From: Kazachstania africana CBS 2517
Lineage: Eukaryota > Ascomycota > Saccharomycetes > Saccharomycetales > Saccharomycetaceae
DNA: 64,000 nucleotides
NCBI RefSeq assembly: GCF_000304475.1
Contig: NC_018949.1
Coordinates: 496,001-560,000, forward strand
Reading direction: 5' to 3'
Every line of letters starts with the position of its first letter. The first letter of the stretch is position 1. The position numbers and the translations under genes are program-made. This document shows, piece by piece, positions 36,326-46,318 of the stretch. Under the pieces are notes generated by a model. That model did no database searches and had not been told where the DNA came from. It was given only the letters and a program-made list of their open reading frames with translations.

Positions 36326-37238
36326 TTACTGGGAAACATCGTCATCTTTAAATTTTGCCTGGTAAATCTGTTGAAGGTTGTATTTTCTATACTTCTTCAC
36401 ATAGTCACTGTTAACTACGGACATACCAACATTATTCTTGAAACATTCAACAATGACCAAGAAGTCGTATTCTTTCAAATCAACTTTATGGGGATATTCA
36501 CCACCTTTGGTAATCATCTTGACAACTTGATTGATGATATCCATCTTTGGTATCGTACTGAAATTTCTTCTATTAATCTCCACAGCAAATTTCAATGCTT
36601 TTGGATCCTTCTGTTCGTGGAAACGTGGTAAAACCACCTTTTCAATAAGTTTTGTAATTTGTTCCATGGAAGCACTACAGGAATACGTAATTGGTGTTAG
36701 TTTATTGATATATCTTGTTCTTTTCACTTTATTCGAAGGATCAGCGGATTCTTCCATGATCTTGGCAACTAAATGTTCTGGATCGATGGGACGTTTAGTC
36801 TTGCAGAAGATCACACATTCACAATTCAAATCAATAAATTTCAGAAGTTCCTTCTTTTTCTCTTCTTTGGTCTTTAGAGCTTCAGCTTTCTTCAATTCAG
36901 CTAATTCTTTCTGAATTTGGTTCTCGATAGATAGCTCCTCCTCTGATTCTTCATCATTCTCATCATTTTCTTTTCTTAATTGTTCCAAGTCATCCTTGTA
37001 AACTTCTTCGACCTTTTCTTCCAGAAATAAACCTAATTCCTGCACTGCCAAACGTTCTTTCCTTCTAACACAAGTGGCATATATCCCTGAAGTACCAGGA
37101 TCTAGAAATCCTGAGGAAATTTTAAACTTTGGAAATTGTCAGTATTTAAACAAAACTGTAAACTTTGCAAATAAAAAAACATACTTTTTTCTTTTTTCTT
37201 GCATCATTCTGATCATTAGAGGAACGTTTTTCACCCAT
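36326..37238 (-). CDS. TAN1: TAN1, tRNA N4-acetylcytidine factor (spliced: 37238-37185 + 37126-36326)
   Basis: THUMP-domain tRNA-binding protein needed with Kre33 for ac4C at position 12 of tRNA-Leu and tRNA-Ser. Exon 1 (18 codons, MGEKRSSNDQNDARKKKK) joins in phase 0 to exon 2, which begins FKISSGFLDPGTSGIYATC. The product is 284 residues (S. cerevisiae 289, also intron-containing, with the same junction region KFKVSSGFLDPG). An acidic coiled segment (about 60-100) precedes the THUMP domain (about 130-250: PITYSCSASMEQITKLI ... FAVEINRRNF ... HKVDLKEYDFLVIVECFKNNVGMSVV). Exon 2 alone lacks a usable ATG before the conserved FLDPG segment. Confidence 0.94.
37127..37184 (-). other. TAN1 spliceosomal intron (58 nt)
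   Basis: Minus strand: donor GTATGT (37184-37179), branch TACTGAC (37144-37138), acceptor AAAG ending at 37127. The AAG acceptor is about 12 nt from the branch A and restores the conserved FKxSSGFLDPG reading. A CAG 16 nt further downstream would put an in-frame TAG three codons after the junction. Confidence 0.9.
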
Positions 37239-37372
37239 TTTTAGTCCAGATAAAGCTCACTAGTCCTGACCTTATAAATTCAACTGCGATGACCTGCATC
37301 CTCTTTGGTTTCAATTTTTTTTTCGGCCGTATAGTGCTTAATGTGATATGAAAATATAGAAATTATATAAAT

Positions 37373-40066
37373 CTATCGTCTAAATAATCTAGCAAATCTG
37401 TCCGTTTTACTTTCATTTCCGTTCGATTCTCCGTCGAAATTGCTTCTTGAATCAGCATTATTCCCACCATTTGGTGAATCAGATTCTGAACCGGGGCTTG
37501 GCGATCTTCTTATCTTACTCAACAGTAATGCAGCATTTTCCGGTTTGATACGAGAATATTTCCTCAATCTTACCTCTGGCTCGGCGAATTCTCTGGAATT
37601 CTTGGATTTTAACAGTTCAATACATTGATTTAGTTCGATAAAAGTTTCTTCCAGCGATTTTATATTATTCTCAATTGATGCAGGATCACTCGAATTCAAA
37701 TTTGGTGTAGTTGGTGTTGCTGGTCTGATATTTTGTGCTTCAGGCAATGATAAGGGCGCAACTTCATCTTTTAGTGACGGGAAAATCTTTGGAATTATAT
37801 CTTGTAGATATCTAACATCGGTTTCGAAATTCAATACACTTTCGGGGCTGATACTATCTGGTGTCCCATGCAATAGTAAATCAATTAAGTTTCTCGTTAA
37901 AGAATCAAATTCTCTGAAAATCAATAGAGTTTGAACACTGTAAGGCAAATTGACCAAAGTAGATGCAAACATCATTTCTAAAAACTGAGCTACATCTACA
38001 ATGGAAATATCAGGATCTTGTCGTATTTCGTGCGAACTCCAATCCAAGTCCACTGTCTCCAATATATCATAAATTTTGGAGTCAATCAACTCAATTAACT
38101 TGGTCTCTGCATAAGCTCTACTTTCTTTGAATCTCTTTATCGAGTTGAGACTGATTTCAATGTCAGGACTTTGCATAATATTCTCTAGAGTCATATAATT
38201 GCTGAATTCTTTCGTGGCTATGATAAAATAGTCCAAATTGATTAGAATTTGGGAAATTTCTTCTCTTGACGTGCTATCTAATTTAGATCTTATTTTATTG
38301 TTTACAACATCTGTAAAAATAGAATCAATCGTTTTCACTAGAATATTATTCAGTGAATGAAGATCATGACGGTAAAATGTGGAAATAAAGCTGGCCAATT
38401 TACTATAAACTTTCTTCACTAAAGTACATGTCATTGGGTAAAGAGGAGAGAACGGTAGGGTTACAACGAATTGTTCTTCATCGTTTTGATTAGCGTTTAC
38501 ACTTTCAATTAATTTAAGATCAGCTTCTTTCATCCAACAGATCTTGATAACTTTATTGCATAAATTACGATCATTTATCAATAGTGGCATAAAATCATCA
38601 TCGTTTAATAGTATTTGGAATTCCTTATCCATCGAACTGATTGATAATTCACAATAATTAGAAAAGTCGTGAATCAAAATATTATAGAGCGGCCCGATAT
38701 CCAACTCATAATTTTCCAAAATTGAAATATAAATGCCCAGGAAATCTTTAAAATTAATTAAATTATCCTCATCCTCTTTTTCTACAGCTCTTTGAAGGTA
38801 TAATTGCAAATAGGGTTGTAATCTTCTCATTAAATTATCCCAAAATTCATTTGTGGCATTATAATTATTATTAACAAGGATAAATTCAGTAGATTTATTC
38901 AAGTTTAAGTCGTAGAGTAAAAACCCTAAAATTTTCAGAAGATATTCCTGTAAAAATTCCAACGTTAAATTTTTAGCAAATGCATCTAGTGATATATCAC
39001 CTGGTGTTGAACTCACATTACCAAAGTTCTTCTTCCAAGTAATTGGATGTACAATTTTTGTTCTTCGAAATTCGTATTCACTGTTAAAATCAACAAGTAA
39101 ATCGTCCAGTTCATTTAGTGACTTGAAAATCATGATAGCATCATATAATTCATTCAAATTGAAATAATTGTTAATATTCATTTCTTCTGTAGTGGCTTGA
39201 TCTCTCATCGAGATTTCAACTGGAGAGTTAAATTTAAAATTATTCAAATGCAAACTATCCCTTTTCTCCAGCCAACTAATTACAATCTCATCTCTGTAAT
39301 GTTCAAAAATTTTGGTACCAGCTTCAGTTAGATTTTTACCTAAATTAGAATTGAAAGAACTTTTAATCAAATTTACGCATTCATCTTTAATAACATTTTT
39401 CATGAAGGGAATGGAATCATAAATTTCTTTCAAAAATTTGAAGTTGTAATTTATCTTGAATTCTTGAAGGTACAGTTTCTCTAAATTGTCTAAATTTTGT
39501 AAAGCTTTGAAAAATTTCTTTTCCGTAATGAGTTCCTGACATTTACTGGATAGTTCTAGAATTCTAACAATCTTAGAAATCAATATTATTGCTTCAGAGA
39601 TTTTCAGGCTCGTCTTTTTATTGTTAACAAATACTTGTTTCTGTAGAATCAACTCGTTTGTGGATTGGGTAAGCAGCTTTTGAAATCTTTGAACTTCTAA
39701 TGACAAATTTTGTTCTATTGAGGTCTGAATATTAGAAACTTCATTGATGGACTTTTCCAATTTATCATTGATCTGAGAATCTTGTATTACTTGTAATTCT
39801 AGCCCTTGGAAGTTATCATCAATAGATGTTTCTAACTCCCCAATAACCTGAACAAGCTGATCCTTTTCAATGGACTTTCTTAGGAATGGAACCCATTTAT
39901 CAATGGGTTGAGAATTGAGATCAAACGTGTCATCCAAAGCTCTATTGTCCGTTAGATGAGAATCATTCCGGGATTTCCCTATATCCTTCTGAAGTGAAGT
40001 ATTATCTGTGGCAGATGACAGCAGTATCTTCTGGAACTCCTCTGTTAACCATGGTTCTTGTTCCAT
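37373..40066 (-). CDS. SEC15: SEC15, exocyst subunit
   Basis: Exocyst subunit that binds the Rab GTPase Sec4 on secretory vesicles and links them to the plasma-membrane tether. 897 residues (S. cerevisiae 910). A low-complexity N-terminus is followed by a coiled-coil region (about 80-160: LQVIQDSQINDKLEKSINEVSN) and then the long helical-bundle body typical of CATCHR tethers (LDNLEKLYLQEFKINYNFKFLKEI; PVEISMRDQATTEEMNINNYF; FSPLYPMTCTLVKKVYSKLASFISTFYRHD). The tail is basic and Ser-rich (SRFARLFRR-like: KTDRFARLFRR). It lies between TAN1 and ADE5,7, as on chromosome VII. Confidence 0.95.
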   Translation of the reverse strand: MEQEPWLTEEFQKILLSSATDNTSLQKDIGKSRNDSHLTDNRALDDTFDLNSQPIDKWVPFLRKSIEKDQLVQVIGELETSIDDNFQGLELQVIQDSQINDKLEKSINEVSNIQTSIEQNLSLEVQRFQKLLTQSTNELILQKQVFVNNKKTSLKISEAIILISKIVRILELSSKCQELITEKKFFKALQNLDNLEKLYLQEFKINYNFKFLKEIYDSIPFMKNVIKDECVNLIKSSFNSNLGKNLTEAGTKIFEHYRDEIVISWLEKRDSLHLNNFKFNSPVEISMRDQATTEEMNINNYFNLNELYDAIMIFKSLNELDDLLVDFNSEYEFRRTKIVHPITWKKNFGNVSSTPGDISLDAFAKNLTLEFLQEYLLKILGFLLYDLNLNKSTEFILVNNNYNATNEFWDNLMRRLQPYLQLYLQRAVEKEDEDNLINFKDFLGIYISILENYELDIGPLYNILIHDFSNYCELSISSMDKEFQILLNDDDFMPLLINDRNLCNKVIKICWMKEADLKLIESVNANQNDEEQFVVTLPFSPLYPMTCTLVKKVYSKLASFISTFYRHDLHSLNNILVKTIDSIFTDVVNNKIRSKLDSTSREEISQILINLDYFIIATKEFSNYMTLENIMQSPDIEISLNSIKRFKESRAYAETKLIELIDSKIYDILETVDLDWSSHEIRQDPDISIVDVAQFLEMMFASTLVNLPYSVQTLLIFREFDSLTRNLIDLLLHGTPDSISPESVLNFETDVRYLQDIIPKIFPSLKDEVAPLSLPEAQNIRPATPTTPNLNSSDPASIENNIKSLEETFIELNQCIELLKSKNSREFAEPEVRLRKYSRIKPENAALLLSKIRRSPSPGSESDSPNGGNNADSRSNFDGESNGNESKTDRFARLFRR

Positions 40067-40390
40067 ATTCTAAGAAAGGGGTGATAATGCAAATTGGCGA
40101 TCAAAATCTCAAATATTCTGCAGTGTCTCGTCAAATAAAAGCAACTGCTTGGGAAACCAGGATATATGTATCTATCTGAATTAACTTAATAACCCTCTTA
40201 GAGTGGCGGAACTGTTGTGTTTCTTGAATGATCTCTCTTAGATATGGCACTCTTTATTTTTTTTTTTCAGTTCCATCGGTTTTCCAATAATAAAATCTCT
40301 ACCAAAAATAATAACAATGAGGCTAACCAGTTATTTTTCAAGATATTTACAGTATAAACTATATAAGTCATTCTCTATGTCTATAAATGT
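40067..40390. promoter_or_regulatory. SEC15 upstream region / ADE5,7 3' region
   Basis: A 324-bp spacer between two minus-strand genes. It contains a T-run around 40256-40268 and otherwise nothing distinctive. Confidence 0.4.
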
Positions 40391-42802
40391 TTAATTTCTG
40401 TTGATCCAGTTCTCTACGTTCTGTACTATACAACCAGGCTCCTTGGCATGTTGCTTTGCTGCCAAGTGACCGATTTCGTAGACAGTTTCTTTGGCTTCTC
40501 TTAGCAATTCTTTGACTCTGGCGACGTTCTGTTTCTTGATAATCAAGACCATACCTATACCCATGTTGAATGTTCTTAATATATCTTCATCAGGCACGTT
40601 TCCTGCTTTGCTTAACCATTTGAAGACAGGAGGAACTTCCCATGTAGTCATATCAATCTGAGCCTGCAATTGTTCTGGCAATGCACGTGGAATATTCTCC
40701 ACTAAACCTCCACCGGTAATGTGTGCTAAACCTAGCAGTAATTTTTCTTTTATTGATGGAAGCAATTGCTTTACGTAGATCTTTGTAGGAACTAATGTGG
40801 CTTGTCCTACCGTTATACTTTCCTCCCACGGACATTTGTCTTCCCAGCTTAAATCAACATGTTTTATGATCCTTCTGACCAAAGAATAACCGTTTGAATG
40901 GATACCATTGGAAGCTAGACCAAGTAAGACATCGCCGGCTTGCATATTTTCAATCTTAGGTAGGATATTATTTTTCAGCACAGCACCTACTGCAGTACCA
41001 TTTGTATCGTAATGTCCTGGGCCATACATACCTGGCATTTCCGAAGTCTCACCACCTATTAATGCACAACCACTTTCAATACAGCCGTCAGCAACACCAG
41101 AAATGAAGTCTGTGGCAATTTGGGTATCTAGACTACCTGTGGCAAAATAATCCAAAAAGAACAGAGGTTCTGCACCTTGAACAACTAAATCATTGACATT
41201 CATGGCAACCAAATCTATACCGACAGTATCATGAATATTGGTCTCTTGTGCAATAAGTAATTTAGTGCCAACACCATCGGTGGCACCTACTAGTAGGGTT
41301 TCTGAAGTTTTGTAGCCGGCAGCTTCTAAGTCAAAAATACCACCGAATCCACCAATATCCGAATCTGTACCAGATCTTCTTGTAGATTTCACTTTATTTT
41401 TTATCTTTTGAATTAATAAGTTCCCATTATCAACAGAAACACCAGAGTCAGCGTATGTGATTGATTTGCCGTTAATATCTTGTTGTTTGAACGCACGATG
41501 TGCAATGTCTTTTCTATAGTAGCTATCTTTGAAGGTTATACTTTCAACTGCTATGTAAGCTTTCTGAACAGACTGTTCTAATGTTTCGGCCACAGCTGTT
41601 GCTGCAATTACTCTACCACCAGATGTAAACAAGGTATTCTTGGCCTTGTCAAATGCTGTTCCTGCCTGGAAGATATATGAATCTTTTGGTAAGATTGAGG
41701 CATCGATCTTTATTTCGTTACCTTTTTCATAAGATTCAGGATAACCGCCAGCTGCAAGTACGACTGTCGTAGCAAATGCATTCTTTCTAATTCCAATATT
41801 TACCGAATCCAGTCTATGTTCAGCAGCAGCCAACATGACCTGTGCAAAGTCAGTAGCGTCATCTAACAATGTGAGAACACTCTGAGTTTCTGGATCTCCA
41901 AATCTGACATTATACTCAAGGACTTTAGCTTCACCACCCTTCGTAACCATTATACCGGTAAATAGTACACCGACAAAAGGCAAACCATCTTTTCTTAAAC
42001 CGTCTATAGTAGCTTTAATGATATTAGATTCAATATCTCTCAATAAACGAGGTGTAGCAATTGGTGCTGGTGCATAAGCCCCCATACCACCTGTATTTAA
42101 ACCAGTGTCATTTTCACCAATACGCTTATGGTCTTGTGCTGGTGGTAAACTGAAATATGAGTAACCATCTGAAATTGTTAAGAGAGAAACTTCATCTCCT
42201 TCTAAGAACTCCTCAATAATAACTGAATCACCAGCATCTCCGAATTGTTTATCTACCATTATCTTATGCAATGTCTCAACCGCTTCTTCGTGGGATGAAG
42301 GAATTACTACACCTTTCCCTGCTGCGAGACCATCAGCCTTGATAACAAATTTATAATCGGGTTCGTTCTTCTCGAGACCTAGCACGTAGTCTTTAGCAGT
42401 CTGATAATTGTCGAACGATTGGTACGTAGCTGTTGGAATATTATGTCTTCTCATAAATTCCTTTGAAAAGGACTTTGAGCCTTCCATGATGGCCGCCTTG
42501 GCACTTGGACCAAACACAGGAATACCAACCTTCTGGAAGACTGTAGCGACACCATCGATTAGTGGTTGTTCGGGACCTGGAACAACCAGATCGATGTCAT
42601 GACTCACAGCAAACTGCTGTAACTTCTCAAAATTAGCTGGAACCGGAGTCAGCTCAGGAATATTAACAACATTAGACATAGTAGCGGTACCACCATTACC
42701 TGGCGCTACATATATCTTGGATACAGATCGAGACTGCGCCAACTTCCACACAATAGCGTGCTCTCTTCCACCGTTTCCTAAAACTAAAATATTTAGGGAC
42801 AT
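40391..42802 (-). CDS. ADE5,7: ADE5,7, bifunctional GAR synthetase / AIR synthetase
   Basis: Cytosolic bifunctional enzyme for the second and fifth steps of purine synthesis. 803 residues (S. cerevisiae 802). The N-terminal GAR synthetase (about 1-430) starts MSLNILVLGNGGREHAIVWKL and shows the ATP-grasp signature EYNVRFGDPETQ near 300. The AIR synthetase (about 440-803) contains YADSGVSVDNGN, DLVAMNVNDLVVQGAEPLFFLDY, GGETSEMPGMY and HITGGGLVENIPR. The C-terminus is intact. A TATA box and a GAGTCA (Gcn4/Bas1-type) element lie upstream. Confidence 0.98.
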   Translation of the reverse strand: MSLNILVLGNGGREHAIVWKLAQSRSVSKIYVAPGNGGTATMSNVVNIPELTPVPANFEKLQQFAVSHDIDLVVPGPEQPLIDGVATVFQKVGIPVFGPSAKAAIMEGSKSFSKEFMRRHNIPTATYQSFDNYQTAKDYVLGLEKNEPDYKFVIKADGLAAGKGVVIPSSHEEAVETLHKIMVDKQFGDAGDSVIIEEFLEGDEVSLLTISDGYSYFSLPPAQDHKRIGENDTGLNTGGMGAYAPAPIATPRLLRDIESNIIKATIDGLRKDGLPFVGVLFTGIMVTKGGEAKVLEYNVRFGDPETQSVLTLLDDATDFAQVMLAAAEHRLDSVNIGIRKNAFATTVVLAAGGYPESYEKGNEIKIDASILPKDSYIFQAGTAFDKAKNTLFTSGGRVIAATAVAETLEQSVQKAYIAVESITFKDSYYRKDIAHRAFKQQDINGKSITYADSGVSVDNGNLLIQKIKNKVKSTRRSGTDSDIGGFGGIFDLEAAGYKTSETLLVGATDGVGTKLLIAQETNIHDTVGIDLVAMNVNDLVVQGAEPLFFLDYFATGSLDTQIATDFISGVADGCIESGCALIGGETSEMPGMYGPGHYDTNGTAVGAVLKNNILPKIENMQAGDVLLGLASNGIHSNGYSLVRRIIKHVDLSWEDKCPWEESITVGQATLVPTKIYVKQLLPSIKEKLLLGLAHITGGGLVENIPRALPEQLQAQIDMTTWEVPPVFKWLSKAGNVPDEDILRTFNMGIGMVLIIKKQNVARVKELLREAKETVYEIGHLAAKQHAKEPGCIVQNVENWINRN

Positions 42803-42907
42803 GTCTTCTTAACCTTTTAACAACTGTAACTTTGGATGGTTGATTCGCTTCTCGACAATAACTAACAGGAACAGAGAATTATCCACTCAATCGCAAGCTT
42901 GGTTGCC

Positions 42908-42917
42908 TTATATATAA
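42908..42917 (-). promoter_or_regulatory. TATA box of ADE5,7
   Basis: TTATATATAA on the minus strand, 106 bp upstream of the ADE5,7 ATG. Confidence 0.55.
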
Positions 42918-43015
42918 GCTGAATAATGGACCTCTTCTCATAAAACAGAATCAATATGTCTTCGATGATTACAGGAATTAATCAAAAATTCTGTTTGATG
43001 CTCTCCGAACAAACA

Positions 43016-43021
43016 GAGTCA
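43016..43021 (-). promoter_or_regulatory. TGACTC element (Bas1/Gcn4-type) upstream of ADE5,7
   Basis: GAGTCA on the plus strand, TGACTC on the minus strand, about 214 bp before the ADE5,7 ATG. TGACTC is the half-site used by Bas1/Bas2 and Gcn4 at purine genes. Only one copy is seen, so support is moderate. Confidence 0.4.
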
Positions 43022-43077
43022 AAGTAGTCATAAAGAGATAGTACAGCCAAAGAAGTCAACTGGTAGCACGGCAGTAT

Positions 43078-45081
43078 ATGGGCTTTCAGGTCATGTTGGG
43101 GTTGCATGGACGCACCATGTTGAGAAACAGTTGCAATAGAGTAGCTGGAAGACGTTATATAGCGTTAAATGCTGAGATCTCACGCGCTTTAGATACGAGT
43201 GCAGTTGTTCAAGACGTTGTTGTTGTTGGTGCAGGTCATGCTGGCTGTGAGGCTGCAGCAGGCTCAGCAAGAACTGGCACGAGGACGATGCTGGTGACTC
43301 CTGCATTGGAGAAGATTGGTACATGTTCGTGCAATCCATCGATGGGTGGTGTAGGAAAGGGCACGTTGCTGAAAGAAGTTGATGCACTTGATGGTGTGGC
43401 CTCAAAGGTCACGGACTTGGCTGGCATACAGTTCAAAATGCTAAACAGAAGCAAAGGCGCCGCTGTTTGGGGTCCCAGAGCCCAAATTGACAGGAAGTTG
43501 TACTTGAAGTACATGCAAGATGAGTTAAAAAATTATTCAAATTTGACATTAGTGGAAGGTAAAGTTAAAGATCTTATCATTGACGAAGAACACACTAAGG
43601 TTAGAGGGATACTGTTAGAGGATGGCACCATAATTAGGACAAATAACGTGGTAATTGCTACTGGGACTTTTCTCAATGCTGAAATTCATATTGGAATGGA
43701 AACTTTTCCTGCTGGTAGAATCAATGAAGCACCAACGTACGGCCTCAGTGAAACGTTTGCGGAGGCAGGTTTCAAGTTGGGAAGATTGAAGACGGGGACG
43801 CCAGCAAGATTAGATGCTCACTCAATCAATTTTGAAAACCTAGAGAAGCAATATGGCGATGATGAACCGCATCCGATGAGTTTTCTAAATGAATCCGTCT
43901 CTATCAGCAAAGAAAAGCAGATGTTATGTTATGGAACTAATACCACTCCAGAGTTACACAAGTACTTGTTTGGAAATTTGCATAAAAGTCTACATATAAG
44001 AGAGACCGTCAAAGGACCCAGATATTGTCCATCTATTGAAGCCAAAATAATAAGATTTAAGGATAAATTATCTCATAAAATTTGGTTGGAACCTGAGGGA
44101 CTGGATTCCAACGTTATATATCCAAATGGAATCTCGAATTCCATGCCCAAAGATGTTCAAGAAACTATGCTCAAGTTTATTCCCGGTTTAGAAAACGCCA
44201 AAATCATACAGCACGCATATGGTGTCGAGTACGATTATATCGATCCAAGACAATTAAAACCGACTCTAGAAACAAAACTAATAAATGGGTTATTCTTAGC
44301 GGGTCAAATAAATGGAACCACGGGATACGAAGAAGCTTGTGCGCAAGGTATTATAGCCGGCATAAATGCCGGATTGTCTTCCCAAAAGAAGTTGCCATTG
44401 ACGCTTTCTAGGTCAGACGCTTATATTGGTGTTTTGATAGATGATTTAACGACTAAAGGTATCGAAGAACCATACAGAATGTTCACTTCAAGGTCAGAAT
44501 TTAGACTTACAGTGAGACAGGATAATGCCGATTTAAGACTCACAGAATTGGGATATCAAAAAGGCGCTGTGTCGAAGGAAAGGTATGCTAAATTTTTGAC
44601 TCACAAGGCACAATACATGGAGATAGTAAATAAATTGAAGTCGTTAAAGAGGAATAATATAGATTGGTCCACAAAACTGGATCTTACTGTGGCTCCGTCA
44701 TCCTTAAACCGATCAGCATGGGATATGTTTGCCTTCTCGGGTGTCTCACTAACAAGACTTTCTCAGCAGTTCCCAGAATTGGGCATTGATATATCGAACG
44801 TTCCAAGACACGTAATTTTAAAAATCGACGTTGAAGGAAAATACAGCCAATATATTAGCAAACAAAACCAACTAGTACGCGCATTCAAAGCTGATGAGGA
44901 ACTATTACTTCCACAGGACTATGATTACAATGACATGTCAAGTCTTTCCTCAGAGTGTAAACTTCTACTTAATCAAGTTAAGCCTATCACCATTGGACAA
45001 GCAAGAAGAATACAGGGCGTCACGCCCGCTGCACTTTTCGAGCTTTACAGGCTCATCCATCATAGAAAGTCAATCGTGTAA
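43078..45081 (+). CDS. MTO1: MTO1, mitochondrial tRNA wobble-uridine modification enzyme (GidA/MnmG family)
   Basis: FAD protein that with Mss1 makes the 5-carboxymethylaminomethyl group on wobble uridines of mitochondrial tRNAs. 667 residues (S. cerevisiae 669). The first ~35 residues are Arg-rich with few acids ([19 protein letters not shown]), a mitochondrial targeting signal. The dinucleotide fold [20 protein letters not shown] starts near 48, then the GidA hallmark [26 protein letters not shown] and later [21 protein letters not shown] [40 protein letters not shown] and [22 protein letters not shown]. The start could also be M6 or M14; the first ATG gives the longest presequence. Confidence 0.96.
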   Translation: MGFQVMLGLHGRTMLRNSCNRVAGRRYIALNAEISRALDTSAVVQDVVVVGAGHAGCEAAAGSARTGTRTMLVTPALEKIGTCSCNPSMGGVGKGTLLKEVDALDGVASKVTDLAGIQFKMLNRSKGAAVWGPRAQIDRKLYLKYMQDELKNYSNLTLVEGKVKDLIIDEEHTKVRGILLEDGTIIRTNNVVIATGTFLNAEIHIGMETFPAGRINEAPTYGLSETFAEAGFKLGRLKTGTPARLDAHSINFENLEKQYGDDEPHPMSFLNESVSISKEKQMLCYGTNTTPELHKYLFGNLHKSLHIRETVKGPRYCPSIEAKIIRFKDKLSHKIWLEPEGLDSNVIYPNGISNSMPKDVQETMLKFIPGLENAKIIQHAYGVEYDYIDPRQLKPTLETKLINGLFLAGQINGTTGYEEACAQGIIAGINAGLSSQKKLPLTLSRSDAYIGVLIDDLTTKGIEEPYRMFTSRSEFRLTVRQDNADLRLTELGYQKGAVSKERYAKFLTHKAQYMEIVNKLKSLKRNNIDWSTKLDLTVAPSSLNRSAWDMFAFSGVSLTRLSQQFPELGIDISNVPRHVILKIDVEGKYSQYISKQNQLVRAFKADEELLLPQDYDYNDMSSLSSECKLLLNQVKPITIGQARRIQGVTPAALFELYRLIHHRKSIV

Positions 45082-45393
45082 ATAGTATATATAGGCATAC
45101 AGATTAATGCATCCATATAGCAGATCATTTTGGTTATCGATTCCACGACCCCACGTCAGGCTATCATACAAAAAAGTATGTAGCGTGCCACACAATTCGG
45201 TCAGTATGGTTTTCGCAAAACTCGTCATATTTAAATTTAGGAAGTTATCGGATGGGAAAATAGATAAGATCCTCGAGTGTTTTTGTTGATTAAAGGTACA
45301 TAGTTGCAGCACGTGTATGAGGAGCAGTCATCGTCAGGAACGTCAATATATTGCTTATAAACATTAGCTAAAAGTACTGTCTCTTTCTGAAAC
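45082..45393. promoter_or_regulatory. MTO1 3' region and HAP2 promoter
   Basis: A 312-bp spacer. One CACGTG is present at 45310-45315, 79 bp before the HAP2 ATG. Nothing else of note. Confidence 0.45.
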
Positions 45394-46083
45394 ATGTCTA
45401 ATATCGAACAGCATTCAGTTTCGTTAAGTGAGGAGGCTGAAAATTATCCAGCATCTGAGTCAGAACCGTTACAGCAAGATCCCAGGTCTCCCATGAACTT
45501 GAGTACGTCCAGTGGGACTCTAGTACCGACTTCTGCTGATCTATATTTATATAATAAGCTTAATGACTCTATAGGTAAGCCTGATATCAACGGGGAGGAT
45601 AATATCAGTAGGGAAATTGAGGGAGAAGTCTCGCCAGCTTCCCAACCAGTTTCTGCCAGCTACGTATCGATAAATTCAGAGATATTCAAGGCCAGTAATG
45701 GGACGAATAATTCTACCTACACAACGAAGCCTTTGAGAACTAATGAAGGTAGTAATGTAAAGGGCGAGCCAAACTCGTTAGTTCAAGAAAGTAATAGCAA
45801 CAAAGACGACGCAACAGAAGAGAATGATAAAGATCTCACACCAGAACAGCCATTTTATGTAAATGCTAAACAGTACTACAGGATGCTTAAGAGACGGTAT
45901 GCAAGGGCCAAGCTTGAGGAACATTTAAGGATATCTAAAGAAAGGAAACCTTATCTACATGAATCGCGTCACAAGCATGCGATGAGAAGGCCGAGAGGTC
46001 AAGGTGGTAGATTTCTTACAGCTGCTGAAATTGAGGCTTTGAAAACGAGCAATGCTGACAGTCTGGACGATAAAGAAGACTGA
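45394..46083 (+). CDS. HAP2: HAP2, NF-YA subunit of the CCAAT-binding complex
   Basis: DNA-binding subunit of the Hap2/3/4/5 activator of respiratory genes. 229 residues (S. cerevisiae 265). The N-terminal 145 residues are Ser/Asn/Glu-rich and disordered. The NF-YA core is complete: the subunit-association helix [25 protein letters not shown], a short linker, then the DNA-binding segment [22 protein letters not shown] short acidic tail follows. The gene lies between MTO1 and CSE1, as on chromosome VII. Confidence 0.97.
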   Translation: MSNIEQHSVSLSEEAENYPASESEPLQQDPRSPMNLSTSSGTLVPTSADLYLYNKLNDSIGKPDINGEDNISREIEGEVSPASQPVSASYVSINSEIFKASNGTNNSTYTTKPLRTNEGSNVKGEPNSLVQESNSNKDDATEENDKDLTPEQPFYVNAKQYYRMLKRRYARAKLEEHLRISKERKPYLHESRHKHAMRRPRGQGGRFLTAAEIEALKTSNADSLDDKED

Positions 46084-46318
46084 TATAAATTAAAGTGAAA
46101 AAAAAATAAATAAAAAATGGCTTTATATCTATAGTAATATTCTTAGAACTGGTAAGTAGAATGTATGTATAAAATGCTTATGTTTTAAGGGAAAGAATGG
46201 TTTTTTGTATTATAATTATCATTGTTCTAGATGAAAAAGACCTACTGTAATTATGCGCTCTATGTTTGTATTATGCCTTTTCTACCACGAGTAGAGTTTA
46301 TATACTTCTTTGCACACT

